Below are positions 43,501 through 54,907 of a stretch of DNA of 64,000 nucleotides, piece after piece; the first letter of the stretch is position 1; each line of letters begins with the position of its first letter. The translations under genes and the position numbers were made by a program. Below the pieces are notes generated by a model. The model made no database searches. It was not told where the DNA came from and saw nothing but the letters and a program-made list of their open reading frames with translations. Source of the DNA: Mesostigma viride (lineage: Eukaryota > Streptophyta > Mesostigmatophyceae > Mesostigmatales > Mesostigmataceae); the NCBI GenBank assembly GCA_009746045.1, contig RPFO01000667.1:6580754-6644753 (forward strand). The letters run 5' to 3'.

Positions 43501-46500
43501 CGCAGCACCAGCAGCGCCCGCAGTGCCCGCAGCAGCACCGGCAGCAGGGGCAGCTGGAGTTCCTCTGCTTACAGTATGGCCGGATAAGTCCACTGCCGAT
43601 GGCGTTGTGGGTGCCGTCAAGGTGAAGTTGGAACCCCACGATGAATGTGGGGGTGGTGGAGGGGAGGTGCGAGAAAGCCCCGTGGTTCATGACAGGATGG
43701 AAACGGACAGCAAGTGGGGGGAACGCAGGAAGGCGGATGCTGGCATGTCAGCACATGCTAATGCCGGTGATGACACCCCTGCTAGGAGTGAGGGTGCTCG
43801 CCCCTTGGAAGCCGCGTGGCCGGTCCAGCTCGTGTTGCGGTTTCTATCGGAGGCCTTTCAGTTGGCAGGCAGCGAGGGCCAGGGTGTTAGGGACGGCGCC
43901 GGCCAGGGTCCCACTGACGGCACGAGTATGGACACAGCGGGCGAGACGCGGGCTGGGGAGGGCCATGATGACGGTACAAGAATGGATGTCGATGCTGCAA
44001 ATGGTGCTGGTGCAGGTGGCAGTGCCGATGGTGCTAGTGCTGGCGCTTGTGGTAGTGGCGCTGCGGGTGCCGGCGCGGGTGGTAGTACGAGTGCCAGTGC
44101 TATAATGAGCGCTGTTTCTCTGCCATCAGACATTTGCCTTGGAGCCGTGCGGGCAAGGGGGGCCATCGCTACGGCTGCCGAGGCGTCAGTATGCAGTCAG
44201 CACACTGAGCTGCCATTGCTGTCACTGGAGGCCGTTGTTTCGGGGCAAGCGACCAGGGGTGGCAGGAGCGAGGCAACCGGTGCCAGTGCTCCGCAGCCAA
44301 GAGCTCTCCCCTACTTTAAGGTGCGGACCAGGGAAGGCTGGGACGGGTTGTCGTGTGACATCATCGACTCGGTCTGGCAGGATGGCGTGCTCAGCAAGCC
44401 GCGGTACGATGATGACGCCGATGTGCTGCTGGCGGTGGGCAGGGGCATGGTTGGCTCAGCTTGGGAGTCTGCTTGTGAGACGGCTGCCGCAGATGCTAGT
44501 TGCATGACTGCTGCGCGTGCGGGCGCTGATGTCAGCATGGTCGCGGAGGAGGGAACGCGGCCGGGCACAGAAGCCGTTCGCTCCCAGCGAGTCCTGCAGG
44601 CATCCGCCGCGCCCTCTGCATCTGTGTGCGCGGTGTCATCTCAAGCACCATCATCACAGCAGGACCTGCCGCGGCACAAAGAGCAGCACCAGCAGCCAGC
44701 ATTAGAGCCAGGGCAGCGGCACCTGTACCTGGTGGACATGTTCATCCCCAACCGCAAGGAGCACAGCTGCGGGCTGGAGGCGGAGGGCGGGCCTGCCCCC
44801 GGTGTGCGCTGCCACGTGAACGACTCTGTCAACCGGCACATGCCGCCCACGTTCCGCTCCGATCGTGGCGACAGCCTGCTGTCCTTCATGAAGGTGGGCA
44901 CATGGGCTAGCGTAAGAGTGGTCACGTGGTGCATTGTGCCGGGGATGGCCTGCCTTTTCCTGGTTTCTATGATTCGGCACAGAATGTCCGTTCAGTCCGG
45001 ATCTGGACTGTTAGTCGAAACGCTGCTCTTGCCTGCTCCTCTTTCCCTTCCCTCCGGTCCATGTCGTCCTTCCCTTTCTGTGCCCCCTTTTTGTTCAAGG
45101 TCGGACCATTACCAGAAGCACTGGAAGGTAGGCACATGGCAAATGCGTGCTGGGGATATAGCCTCCTCTATGAAAAGGAGCTCGCGTGTTTGGGACTTAC
45201 CAAAAAAGTGGGCATGTGGTGTGGTTGTGCTGGGAATGACCTGCTGTGCATGCGCGTGCGGAGTCATTTGTTTCAACGCCTGTGCTGTGGATGAGGCAGC
45301 TACAGTAGCTGCTGGAATCGGTAGTAAAGTCGAGTTGCATGTGCTGTGTATGAGGCAGCTTACAGTAGCTGTTGGAATCGGTAGTAAACTCGAGTTGGCT
45401 GTTCCATCTGGTGGCTTCGCGTAGCCTCACTCGGCCGCTTGAGGCTGATGCTCCTTCATTTGGTGCAGCATGTGGTATACTCAGGACGCTCCTGAGATAA
45501 GTATTTGCCTGTAATGCTTCTATGCATTGTCTCTGCGTGCGCTAAACAGAAAAGGTTTCATCAGGAGTCTTGTGAGGTATGAATCTCTTGAGTAGTCCTG
45601 TCTCCCGACTTCTGGGCGTTATCCATGTTCTTGGCCCTGCTCTCCCTCCCCAATATCCCATGATGCACTTAACTTTCCCCCGCCGCGGGGTGTTCCAAAT
45701 ATACACCAAGGATTCGTCCTTCCCCTGCAGGAGTTCCCCCCCACATACACACATCTCTCTGTTTTTCCTTTATGCCGCCCTCTTAGCCACCGAACCCCTC
45801 TCAGCTTAAAACGTTTGGAACCCTCTTGTAACGGGGGGTGGGACTTTGGGGCGCACATAGAAGATTTTTCTGAAGACACTTATTGATAATACTAATATAA
45901 TTGATCATTCTATTTCTAAAATATCTTCTTCCAAATGTCAATGGACCCCCCCACATTCCAGGTGGACACCCTGGGCACGGCCTCCTGGGCCATGTACGCC
46001 CCTCTGGGCGGTGGCCGCGCTGTGACGGCCTTCCACCAAGAGACCAAGCTGCGCCGCTCCCTCAACCTCGGCCGGGGGGACCTGATCGTCCAGCCCCTCG
46101 CGCTGGCATCCGTCACTCGCCGCATCGAAGACCTCCACGTGCTGCTCGTGGGGTCGTCCGAGCGGCACCACCGGCTGCTCCCCCTGGAGATGTACCTGGA
46201 GGAGGACATCGCGCTCGTGCTCCATGTGAGGGATGGCGCGGAGCCCGCGTTGGTGGAGCTACCGGAGACCAGCTGCCATTGCTTTGTGACGTACGGCAGC
46301 TTCCACTCGAGACCAGTGGAGCCCGGCGTTTTGTATGGAGCGAATTCCTCGAGCCCTCTGGGCACTGGGGATTGTGGACAGGGCAGTGTGGCTGGCGGGC
46401 AGGGCGCGGTGGATGGTGGCCTACAGCCGCTCATGGCCACGTTCTTGGAGTCCTTGCCAGAAGAAGGCAAGAAGCTTTTCGTGCCGCGGGCGTCGCCGGT

Positions 46501-49500
46501 GATGTCGTCGTCATCGCAACCCGTGATTTCATCGCAGCCAACGACGTCAGCGCAGGCACCGATGCCAACGTCTTCACCCTCTTTTCCCTTTCCATCGCGC
46601 TCTCCCTTCCCCTTCCCTTCCCTGGGTGGGGATTCTGCTCGCCCCGTGGTGAAGTTCTCCTGCAACGACTGGTCGCTTCCGCACGAGCTGGCGAGCGCGT
46701 ACATGCTGGAGAAGATATACGCGAGGGCGGACGTTGGTCCAGGTGTGGCAGGGACCCGTGCTGTATCCTCGCAAGTCAGCTGGCCAGGCATCCTGTGTTC
46801 TAATGATGGTCCAAGTGCCGGGCGCACTGCCCTTGGGAAGCCTGCCGTGCGGCGACCTGCATGGGGTGAAGCGGGAGGGGCGGTGTGGGACGAGGGGCCG
46901 TATGGCGTTACGGATGGCGGTATCATGAGGGATGCCGCAGGGGACGCGGGGGGAGGAGAGGAGGAGCAAGGGGAAGAGGAGGCGGAGGAAGATCCCCATG
47001 GGTGGGTCGTATCGCCCTATTTCGCCACCAGGCCGTCGACAGCGGCAGAGGCGGCCGTGGTGGCACTCCCGTGGGAGAGGGAGGAGTCTACTTGTGGGAA
47101 AGTAGGGATGGAGGGGCTGTCTGGGAAGGTGGATGGTGCGGCCGCCACGGACCACGATGCGGATAATGTCAATGCCACTGTCGAAGTTGCCACACGTAGG
47201 GGTTCCTCATCGGCGGGTACCGAAGAGAAGGGACTTGACCCCGAATCGATTTCGAATTTCGCAAAAGGAATGGAAGCGAGGGGCCTTGGTCAAGAACCAT
47301 CTGGGGTGGGAGCACGGGGCTATGACCTAGGAATGTCAGGGGATGCGGCATCGGGACACAGGCGACAGCTGCTGGCTGTACCGGATGCCAGCAATTTACG
47401 ACCCGCCACTGGTTCTGTGCCGGCATCGTCGCCACCAGTGCGCGAGACGGCGCCACCTGACCATGACGGGAAGAATGGCAGGGAACCAGCTCGGGCGGAG
47501 AAGCGGCCGAGAAGCCTCGTGGGCGCAAGCGCCGTGGAAGGAGGCGCCGCAGACGGCAGTGCCGTGGAAGGAAGTGCTGCGAAAGGCAGTGCAGTGGAAG
47601 GGAGCGGTGTGGAGGGGCGTTCTGGGGAAGCCGCGGAACAAGGCATGCCGGAGCCTCGGTCGGCGGGGCGGGTTCGAGGGGGGCTTGAAAAGGAACGGCG
47701 CTCCCCACGTATACTCCAGGTGGAAGGGCACTCACAGGGTACGGTAGGCCCAGGCTTGGCCGAGGAGGCCCCTCGTAGAAAGAGCTTGGAGTCCACCGCG
47801 CTCGCTGAAAGCCGTGGGAGGGTTACGAGTGACCCCTCGGTGCAGCCACGTGGACAAGTGCCAGCGGACGGGGGGAGGGGCGACAAGCAAGGCGCCCGCA
47901 CGCCGGCGGGCATGAGCGAACCGTCTCCTCCACCCCCCTCGCGATATATCAGCCCGCATCCGCATGCGCGCCCAACCCCTGGCCCAGATCCTGCTGCCGT
48001 CTCCGCCCCGCGCAAGCGACCCGCAGGTCCAGCCAGGTCGCCTTCCCCCCGGGAACGTTCGGATGGCGGGTCATGTGAACAGGAGCCTCGCCAACAGGAG
48101 CCACGCCAGCAGGAACCACGCCTGCAGGAGTCACGCCAGCAGGAAACAGGTCAACAGGGTAGCCATGAACAGGGGACTCATAGGAAGGGGTCGCGTGAAC
48201 TGGGGAGCCGTCAAGAGGGGTCGCGTGCGGCCGCGCGCCCCCCGAAGAGGGTCTCAGGGGAAGAGTCGCGTCCGATGGAGGCGGCGGGCGTGCTGGCATT
48301 GCTCGCAGCCGCCGAGGCCTCGGGGGTCATCGTGGATGAATTGATGGCGATGGAGACGGGTGTTTGGGATGGGGACGCTGGGCATAGGGATAGGGATAGG
48401 GGGAGTAGGGATGCCCGGGATAAGGTCGAGGAGCCTGATCGTGGGTTGCATGGTCGCAAGGGAGGAGGCGTGACCGACCGCAAGGGGCACGAGCGCCGCA
48501 CGGGTGTCAAGCGAGCCTCAGACGGTGGCGCCTTGTCGGCACGTGGAGTGGATAATACGCTCGGCGAGGTGCCTGCGGGGGAGGGGGTCACCAAGGGGAC
48601 TTCGGTAATCAAGGGACCGTCAATAAATAAGGGGCCATTGGTTGCGAAAGGATCTTCAGCGGAGGAGGGGGGAGACAAGCGGCTTTCGACAGCCAGGAAA
48701 CGGGGGCGTCCCGCGTCCTCTGCCGCATTGGCTGCACCAACCCACCGCCAGGGCAACACCATGGCAAGCCACCCACCACCAGGGCAAGAACAGGAACGGG
48801 CGCCAGCTGCACCTGCCTCTCGTTCGCTGCCGCCGCCCGGCATCCACGCGCTGCCGTTGCGTCCGCAAGTGGTGCACGCGGTGGGCCCGACGGCGGCTGC
48901 CCCGGTGCCTGGTCTCGCGGCGACGCTGCGGGCGCCAAAACCTGTCCCGGCTGGTCGAGGCTTGGAACCCAAGCCAGGGGTGGCTGGGCTGGCAAAGCAT
49001 GGTTCCGCGGCCTCTGATCCAAGGCATGGTGCGGCATCCGCTCCATTGGAGCCGGGGGAGGCCCTCGGGAGCACCTATCCCTCGGGTGGTCTGAGCGGCA
49101 TGAGCGGTGGGAGTGGCACGAGCGGCGTGAGCGGTGTAAGCAGTGCGAGCGGTCTGAGCAAGGGGCAGGGCAGCGTGGGGGAAGGTTTCCGGGGAGCGAC
49201 GGCGACGGCAGTAGGCCTCGCACGGGCGGCCAATCTGCCAGGTGGCGGCGACGGGCGGGTCCATGAAGGGGGGCCACCAGGGCAGGAGACGGACTCGGGG
49301 TTGGAGGTGATTGCGCTGAGGACCGGGCAGCGGCTGGTGGCGTATATTGCTGGCATCCGTGGGAAGAACAGCGACACCAACGTTGGGGGCGGACGGGTGG
49401 CCATGGCAGCAGATGGAGGGCTTATGGGATCGATATCAGCGTCAGCGTCAGGGGAGCAACCCGTCACAGGCCGGGCGGACGACGCTGTCGTGTCGGCCGG

Positions 49501-52500
49501 TCCTGCAATCAAGCTAGGCGCGGCTCTCAGTAAAGCAGGTGCCCCTGGTTGTGTGGCGTGCCAGCAAGGCGCTTGGTTCGACCGCGTGCTCCCGCCCCGT
49601 TCTGTCTGGCCTGTTTTATCTGCATCGAAGCGGCCACCATCTGCGGAGGCCGGGGCGCCGCGTGTGGGTCGCATTCACCAGCAGGCGATCCTGTCGGCGG
49701 AAATGTTTTGTGAGATGGCAGCCAGGGGCCCAGGGACGGCGGCAAGTGCAAGAGATGTGCAGGGTCATGGGGCCCGCGTGGCGGGGGAGCCGGCGTGTGG
49801 CCGGGGCATGTCGGAGCGAGCCGCCGTGTCGTGCCTGTGGCGGCTGGTGCCGATTCTGCTGGTGCGTTTGCCTGTCACAGACGGATAGATTGCGATGTCA
49901 TGCCATCTTACTGGTGCTTTTACCTGTCACGAATAGATGCCATTGTCGTTCTGTGGCGGCTGGCTCCCTGTCTACTCATAGGGAATCTGTCCGTCACATA
50001 TAGTATACACTATGTAGTACTACTATTGTTTTGTATTGTATTGTCATGGAATGGCTGGCAGCCGTCCCGCTGGTAAATTTTGCGTCTATAGGCCGGCCCT
50101 ACCTACCGAATAGACCTATCACCGCCTCCAGATCGCATGGCTTTTGTGTGGTCCCCGTCCCCACACATTCTACGGCTTTGCAAGGCAACCTCTGTTGTGG
50201 GACCTGCCCAATCCCCTCATCACCCTCACCTTGTAGTGGCTTCATGGGGGCCAGAAGGGGGGGGGGATCGGTAGCGCTGCTAATCAGTGCAAGCTCCCAA
50301 TGGCCCATTGCGGCCCTGCCATGACTTCTGCTACTGACTCTGTTTCGTTGATATGGCTGTTGACACAAACTATTGGCACAAACTTTTGGCACAAACTATT
50401 TTGGATTTTCCTGTGATGATTGCGGGTATGATTGGAATGAGGACATGAATCACTTGTCCGTCCATTACGACTAAAATGACCTGGCGCCTTGCACTTGCAC
50501 TTGCACTTGCACTTGCACTTGCACTTGCACTTGCACTTGCACTTGCACTTGCACTTGCACTTGCACTTGCACTTGCACTTGCACTTGCACTTGCACTTGC
50601 ACTTGCACTTGCACTTGCACTTGCACTTGCACTTGCACTTGCACTTGCACTTGCACCTGCACCTGCACTTGCACTTGCACTTGCACTTGCACTGCACTGG
50701 ACTTGCACTGCACTGCACTTGCACTCTCCTCCTGTCATGCGCTTGTCAACTAAATGACAGGATATCAAGAACCGCTGCCTCCCTGAGAGATCCCCCCTGC
50801 CGCCCGCCACAACCCTGGCCCTCTCGCGCGCCCGCCGGCACATCGCCGCTCTAAGCTCCGAGGACGGCTTGTCTGCGCTGGCAACAGGGTGTGCGGGGCG
50901 CGCCGAGCCCCCCCTGCAAGGCCTGTCTGGGGTGTCCCAGGGCCCTGGGCAGGGCATGCGCCACGAGGGCCAAATGCAGTCACCCAAACCGCCCATCCCG
51001 TCACCTAAGGGTTTGCCTCACGAAGCCGCAGAAGGCAAGCACTGCGCGGGACCATCTGATTCGGCTGTAGCCGAGGGCATGCCTGTCGCAGGCAGGATCG
51101 ACGTTGCAGCCAACCGCAGCCGCAACGACGGTGACAAAGCCCACCAAACTCTTCCCCTGACCCCTAACGGCCAATCCACAGCGGGTCTGCCGCCGGTGGC
51201 TCCCGGTCGATCGCATCGCGAGCAGGGAGGACCGGCCAGCGATGTGCGCACCCCTATCAAAGCGGCGCGGTCCCAGGAACTGTCGGTGGCATGCGGGGAC
51301 GCATCGCAGGCAGGGGTCCCTGCTGACGTCAGCGTGCCGGCAGTTGATGTCGTCACGCCACCAGCGTGGCAGGAGCCACCTGGGGTCATGCCGTTTTCCC
51401 GCGAGTATGTTGAGCTCGTTCTGGGCGACGTGCTGGCATGCCTGGCCACCCGTTCTGGGCGAGTCGCCCCATTGGCCGGTGGTGCGGGCCAGGTACGGGG
51501 CGAGGCGACACGGCCGGACGTTAGGGGAGGAGAGGATGCGGCGCAAGGGGGAGGGGTTACCAGAGATGCCAGGCAAACAGGAGAAGCTGGGGGACAAAGG
51601 GTACGAGAGGGGCAGGGTGACGAGTGCGGGAAGGAAGCAGGGGAAGGAAGGGATGGAGGAGAGGGCAGGAGGAATGGTGAGGGCGAGGGCGGGCACGGTG
51701 TCGACAGGGTCCCTGTGGGTGGGAGGACGACAGGAATGTCCAAGCGTCCCAGGGACGCAGATGCTGGCGATAGTGGTGATGACGATGATGTCAGTGTGGC
51801 TGGGCACCGGCAGCAGCGGCCGCGGGTGGAAGCTACCACCCGTTCCTCTGGCGTGCTTCCGAGGGAAACTGGTAGCTCCCTTGGGACAGCCTGCACGGGT
51901 GGCAGGGCGAGGGCGGCGGATGCGAGGATTAGTGGAGAGAGCAGCAACGCGCACAGAGAAGGCTTCGTCAAGCAGGAAACGGAGGGCCCTGTGGTCAAGG
52001 TGGAGGACGGTGGGGAGGATGGCAGGTATTCTGCTTCTCCAATGGCTTGGGATACGTCAAGTCCGCGAGTTCTTACAGCGGGGAAAGAGGGATCTGCGTG
52101 GGAACGGCGTCCAACCCACATTCCCACGGTACCCTTGGCCGAGGTCCCCTTGTTCTCGATGCCTGTAAGTGAGCTGCCAGGTGGCGGTAGCACCAACCTC
52201 CTCGTTGGCGACGGTGTCACGGACGAGGAGGGGTCCCTGGATGTGCCCGCGCTCGAGCGTTCGTTCGCCAAGTACATGGCGCAGAAGGACGAGGGCGGGC
52301 GCGACCGCGTGTATGCGTCCCTCGTGCTGCAGCTGGAGAGCCTCAACGCCCTTGACCAGGGGGCTAGCGCTGGTGCTGCGGATGTTCTTGGGCGGAGGGT
52401 GGGCGCGGTCACCATCGATGGGGCAGCTGCCGCCATGCCGATCACGTCGCTGGGGGGGAGCACGAGAGGGCAACCTGACGGCACAGGTAATGTCGCCACC

Positions 52501-53991
52501 TGGCCGTAGCGGGTCATTGTTGCGGTGGAGATGTGCTGTGCTGTCTGCTGATCTGGCCCACCTGCCTGCTTTACTGCTTGCTGTACAAGGGGAAGCCAAT
52601 CATGCTGATCATTGAAGCGTGCGCTGTTTGAAGGGGAAGCATGCGTTTTTGGAATCGAAGCTAGTCATGCTTGAGGAGCCAGGAGTTGTTATGGAAGTTT
52701 GTCCGTGAAGCTACGTTTAGAGAGTTTGTAATTTGATGGTCATTTTTTAAAATACGGTGAAGTTATCAGTTATTTACAACTGCTTGGCTTTTCTCATGTG
52801 GGCTCTTCTCATGTCGGTTCTTGAACAGGAAGCGGTGGCCGTGACGTCAGCCAGCGCGCCGCCTGGGCCGGCCACGTGCCCGCCCACCTCTGGCGCGCGA
52901 TCGCACGCCTCTCCTTTGCTGCGCTGCGTGCCATGTGGCTGCTGGTCCTGCAGCGACAGTACGAGGAGCATGTGCTGGTGCTGCGGCAGTTGAGGGCAGC
53001 CGGGAACGCAGATGCTGTCAAGAGAGCGGAAGCCAAGGTGAGCCGCTGCGGCTGCTACTTGGCATTGCTGCATGGAGTTAGCTGCATGGTGTTGCTGCAG
53101 GGGGTTGCTGCATGGGGTTGCTACATGCGGTTGTGGCATGGGTTTGCTGCAGGGGGGGGTGGATCCGGCCAGCCATATATTTTTAATGGCGTGTTTCCAC
53201 ATTGAGAAAGAATGTGGAATCACTTGTTTATTTTGCATTGTCTCAAGCCCACCCCCCCTTGGCTTCCTTCCCATTGGCTTCAATCACCCTAGGAGTTTTG
53301 TGGAACCATCCCTTAGTGATAACCCTTATTAACTTTCCCCATATGATGTGAGACTGAAAGAGGTTTGTGAGATTATTTTTATTGTGTCCATCCGTTACTT
53401 CCCGCACTGCTGGGTTCCTAGCTTCAGAGCCCCACCCTAGGGAACTGGCCTCTCGGTGTAAGACATGTCATCATTCTCGTGGAATATTGGTAATGCAGGG
53501 TTGGATTTGTGTAGTAGCGCTCTGCACAGTCATAGCCAAGTAAGAATGTGTCCATTTCAAAGGGGAAGCCCCTTTGTTTCTGGAAAAAGAAGTGTGCGCC
53601 ATCGTGAAGAATTGCTGTGCTGGCAATGAGGAATTCTCTCGTTGCAATTTAGTGTGATAGGCACGCTGAGGCTGGCGCTTGCTCATGATGACATGCATGT
53701 GTGAGAGAATTCACATTTCTCCACGAGTGATATGGCTTGCATTTTGTTTTTATGATTGCATAGGTTCGCCACCCGGGCAGGCTCGGCCTCTTGGCGGCAG
53801 GCGACCGTGCAGTCGATGCTGCCGGATGCACCAAGTGCCACTTTGCGGGCTGTGCCAGCTGCCGGGGCAAGGTCAACTATGACGAGACCAGCTACCTTCC
53901 TGCGTGCACGGTGCACTGGCACAGGCAGCAAGTGGAGAAGTTGTGGGAGCTCAAGGCAGAGAGCATGTTCCTGTCCTGCACTTCCACTTAA
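34526..53991 (+). CDS. Giant PHD finger and double WRC-domain protein (8 exons)
   Basis: Proposed exons: 34526-34609, 36262-39295, 39628-41972, 43130-44893, 45962-49861, 50761-52486, 52829-53037, 53764-53991. All phases agree and the total is 4,430 codons with the stop. The N-terminus is a PHD finger. Two WRC domains lie near residues 743-778 and 995-1035. Long Ala/Gly/Ser/Glu-rich tracts follow, with ordered islands at 41761-41972 (FARLPAPVQFALLERSTRA), 43180-43260, 44301-44460 and 44724-46330 (WAMYAPLGGGRAVTAFHQET). The end carries a Cys motif. WRC domains bind zinc and DNA in plant GRF and JMJ proteins, and PHD fingers read histone tails, so a chromatin regulator is likely. No JmjC or SET catalytic core was recognised. 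Least certain are exon 1 (donor GTGTCT) and the intron at 39296-39627. A short extra exon between 44894 and 45961 is possible. Confidence 0.7.
35143..35580. repeat. 13-bp tandem repeat (CATGACCTACAGG)
   Basis: About 33 copies of CATGACCTACCGG or CATGACCTACAGG, with CCGG-type units to the left and CAGG-type to the right. It lies within the proposed first intron of the PHD-WRC gene. There are no spacers, so it is not a CRISPR array. Confidence 0.95.
35628..35975. repeat. Two adjacent minisatellites (67 bp x3, 48 bp x3)
   Basis: Three copies of a 67-bp unit starting ACCATATTTGTACCCCTTGT at 35631, 35698 and 35765. They are followed by three copies of a 48-bp unit starting ATGCAATACCTCAGATGATC near 35835, 35883 and 35931. 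Both lie in the proposed intron 1 of the PHD-WRC gene. Confidence 0.92.
38398..38505 (+). other. WRC domain 1
   Basis: RCKRSDGRTWRCSAPVV, then a loop and LCAKHAAQRRKK. This is the C-x9-C-x(about 10)-C-x2-H zinc signature with the defining W-R-C triplet and a basic tail. In plant growth-regulating factors and JMJ24/25-type demethylases this domain is linked to DNA binding and nuclear targeting. It is encoded in exon 2. Confidence 0.88.
39163..39290 (+). other. WRC-like domain 2
   Basis: KCLRYDSKGWGCQEAIAPGS, then FCCRHEAEHRRASRQRQRK. It has the same C/C/C/H spacing and basic tail as the first domain, but the central triplet is WGC instead of WRC. It lies at the end of exon 2, just before the proposed donor at 39296. 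Confidence 0.8.
42003..42480. repeat. 71-bp minisatellite in intron 3
   Basis: About seven copies of a 71-72-bp unit (GGTCATGCAAAGCTGTAGAG … GGGCTATTAATGT). It begins about 30 bp after the donor at 41973 of the PHD-WRC gene. Confidence 0.94.
42655..42848. repeat. GGGGTGGG-rich tract (G-quadruplex-prone)
   Basis: Nearly 200 bp of runs of 3-8 G separated by single T residues on the transcribed gene's sense strand, in intron 3 of the PHD-WRC gene. Gly-rich and Pro-rich frames over it are artefacts. Confidence 0.95.
43351..43550 (+). repeat. Coding Ala/Pro repeat (GCAGCACCA units)
   Basis: A 9-bp unit repeated through exon 4, giving a long run of AAP triplets. It is in frame with the surrounding PHD-WRC protein. 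The Leu-rich, Cys/Trp-rich and Gly/Ala-rich frames on the opposite strand are shadows. Confidence 0.9.
44894..45961. other. Intron 4 of the PHD-WRC gene with a possible cryptic exon
   Basis: The donor is AAG/GTGGGC at 44894 and the acceptor CATTCCAG at 45961. A 28-nt segment at 45100-45127 (SDHYQKHWK, ending AAG/GTAGGC) looks exon-like, but its length would break the frame, so it was left out. A near-duplicate of about 60 bp (GCAGCTTACAGTAGCTGTTG) lies at 45296-45400. Confidence 0.5.
50487..50740. repeat. Hexanucleotide repeat (TTGCAC)n beside an acceptor
   Basis: More than 35 copies of TTGCAC end about 20 bp before the acceptor AATGACAG of exon 50761-52486. It therefore occupies the branch-point and polypyrimidine region of that intron. 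HLHL, LALA, CKCK and QVQV frames over it are artefacts. Confidence 0.95.
52829..53991 (+). other. C-terminal exons of the PHD-WRC gene with GCxxC motifs
   Basis: Exon 7 (52829-53037) reads RAAWAGHVPAHLWRAIARLS and a helical stretch ending ADAVKRAEAK, with a consensus donor (AAG/GTGAGC). Exon 8 (53764-53991) gives AAGCTKCHFAGCASCRGKVN and then WHRQQVEKLWELK before TAA. Paired GC-x-x-C motifs of this form recall permuted CXXC-type zinc modules in plant and algal chromatin proteins; that link is from memory and weak. AATAAA occurs at 54127-54132 downstream. Confidence 0.78.
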
Positions 53992-54216
53992 ACACACCTT
54001 TTGGATCTCTTGATGACAAGGCCGGCCTTGGTTCTTTGTAGGTACATCTCCATTGCCAGGAAATGTGCTCTATCATTGTAGGTTGCGAATTCAGGTAAAA
54101 GTTCCACTGTATATTTGACATGAGGCAATAAAGATGAAATCATATTTTGGCGGTCTTGCTCAGCCGTCTCAGACACAGCCTGTATCTGTAGGAAGTTTGG
54201 ACAAATTAAAATTTTG

Positions 54217-54640
54217 GGGAGGTTTTGAACCGGCAGCAAGTGAAATGCGACATCGTAGATATCCCACTCAGCATCCTCCTCTACGGATGCGAGGCGTGGA
54301 CCCTGGACCAGGCGCTGAGCAAGCAGCTTGATGGCACTGTCACTCGAATGCTCCGTCACTTCTCGGCGTCCGCTACCAAGAGCGCCGCACCCGGGCCGAG
54401 CTCTACTGCGTGCTCCCTCTTGTCACCCATACCATCCGACACCGCCGCCTCCTCTTTGCCGGCCATCTTGCCCGCACAGACCAGGTGAATAACAATGTTG
54501 GCCCTACGGGCGAGCTTAGGACGGGCCAACCAGGTAGACAACTCCTCCGTCCTATCGCAGGGTCCACTTGTCCCGTCCCATGTTCCCCTCCCACTGAGGA
54601 CTTATGCTCACGTGACGCAGTCACGTGTCTATTAATTGTC
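54217..54640 (+). mobile_element. LINE 3' fragment, same family as 11926-12815
   Basis: Reads VDIPLSILLYGCEAWTLDQA, KQLDGTVTRMLRH and, after a frame break, IRHRRLLFAGHLARTDQ. These are the equivalents of the 12-kb copy. Its last about 65 bp, including the hairpin with CACGTGAC arms (54609-54627) and TCTATTAATT, are essentially identical to the 12-kb copy. It is broken by a frameshift near 54360-54410. It begins about 225 bp after the stop codon of the PHD-WRC gene. Confidence 0.85.
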
Positions 54641-54907
54641 CCGTCGCAACCCAGTGGCAAACTTGCGTGCGCCTTGCACCGACGCGGCGCGCGACCCGCA
54701 CCGGCCTATGTGGCACAATTGCTTGAGGATGCAGGGCCTATGGGACTATCTGTACAGAGAAGTCGCGACTCATTAGTACTTGAACTCATCGAATCATTAG
54801 CACGTTCGACACTAATGAATCGAGCGCGAGAGGTACTAATGATCCGAGTTCCGTACCAGGTACGCGTCGGGTATCCTACAAATAAGTCGAAAATTGGTTT
54901 CGATCCC

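Noticed and set aside
43013-43690. Cys/Trp-rich, Leu-rich and Gly/Ala-rich antisense frames
   Set aside because: Complement of the in-frame AAP repeat of exon 4.
45100-45127. Extra small exon SDHYQKHWK in the PHD-WRC gene
   Set aside because: It has plausible borders, but 28 nt would break the phase shared by exons 44893 and 45962. Kept only as a possibility.
47320-49277. Several long antisense frames of 190-290 codons
   Set aside because: Shadows of the 1,300-codon exon 45962-49861; no motifs and no splice-consistent partners.
50284-50996. Frames with CKCKCK, ASASAS, QVQVQV, LALALA or HLHLHL
   Set aside because: All are readings of the (TTGCAC)n hexamer; only the plus frame from 50761 is a real exon.
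51018-52517. 499-codon antisense Ser/Pro-rich frame
   Set aside because: Mirror of exon 50761-52486, whose acceptor, donor and phase are all consistent.
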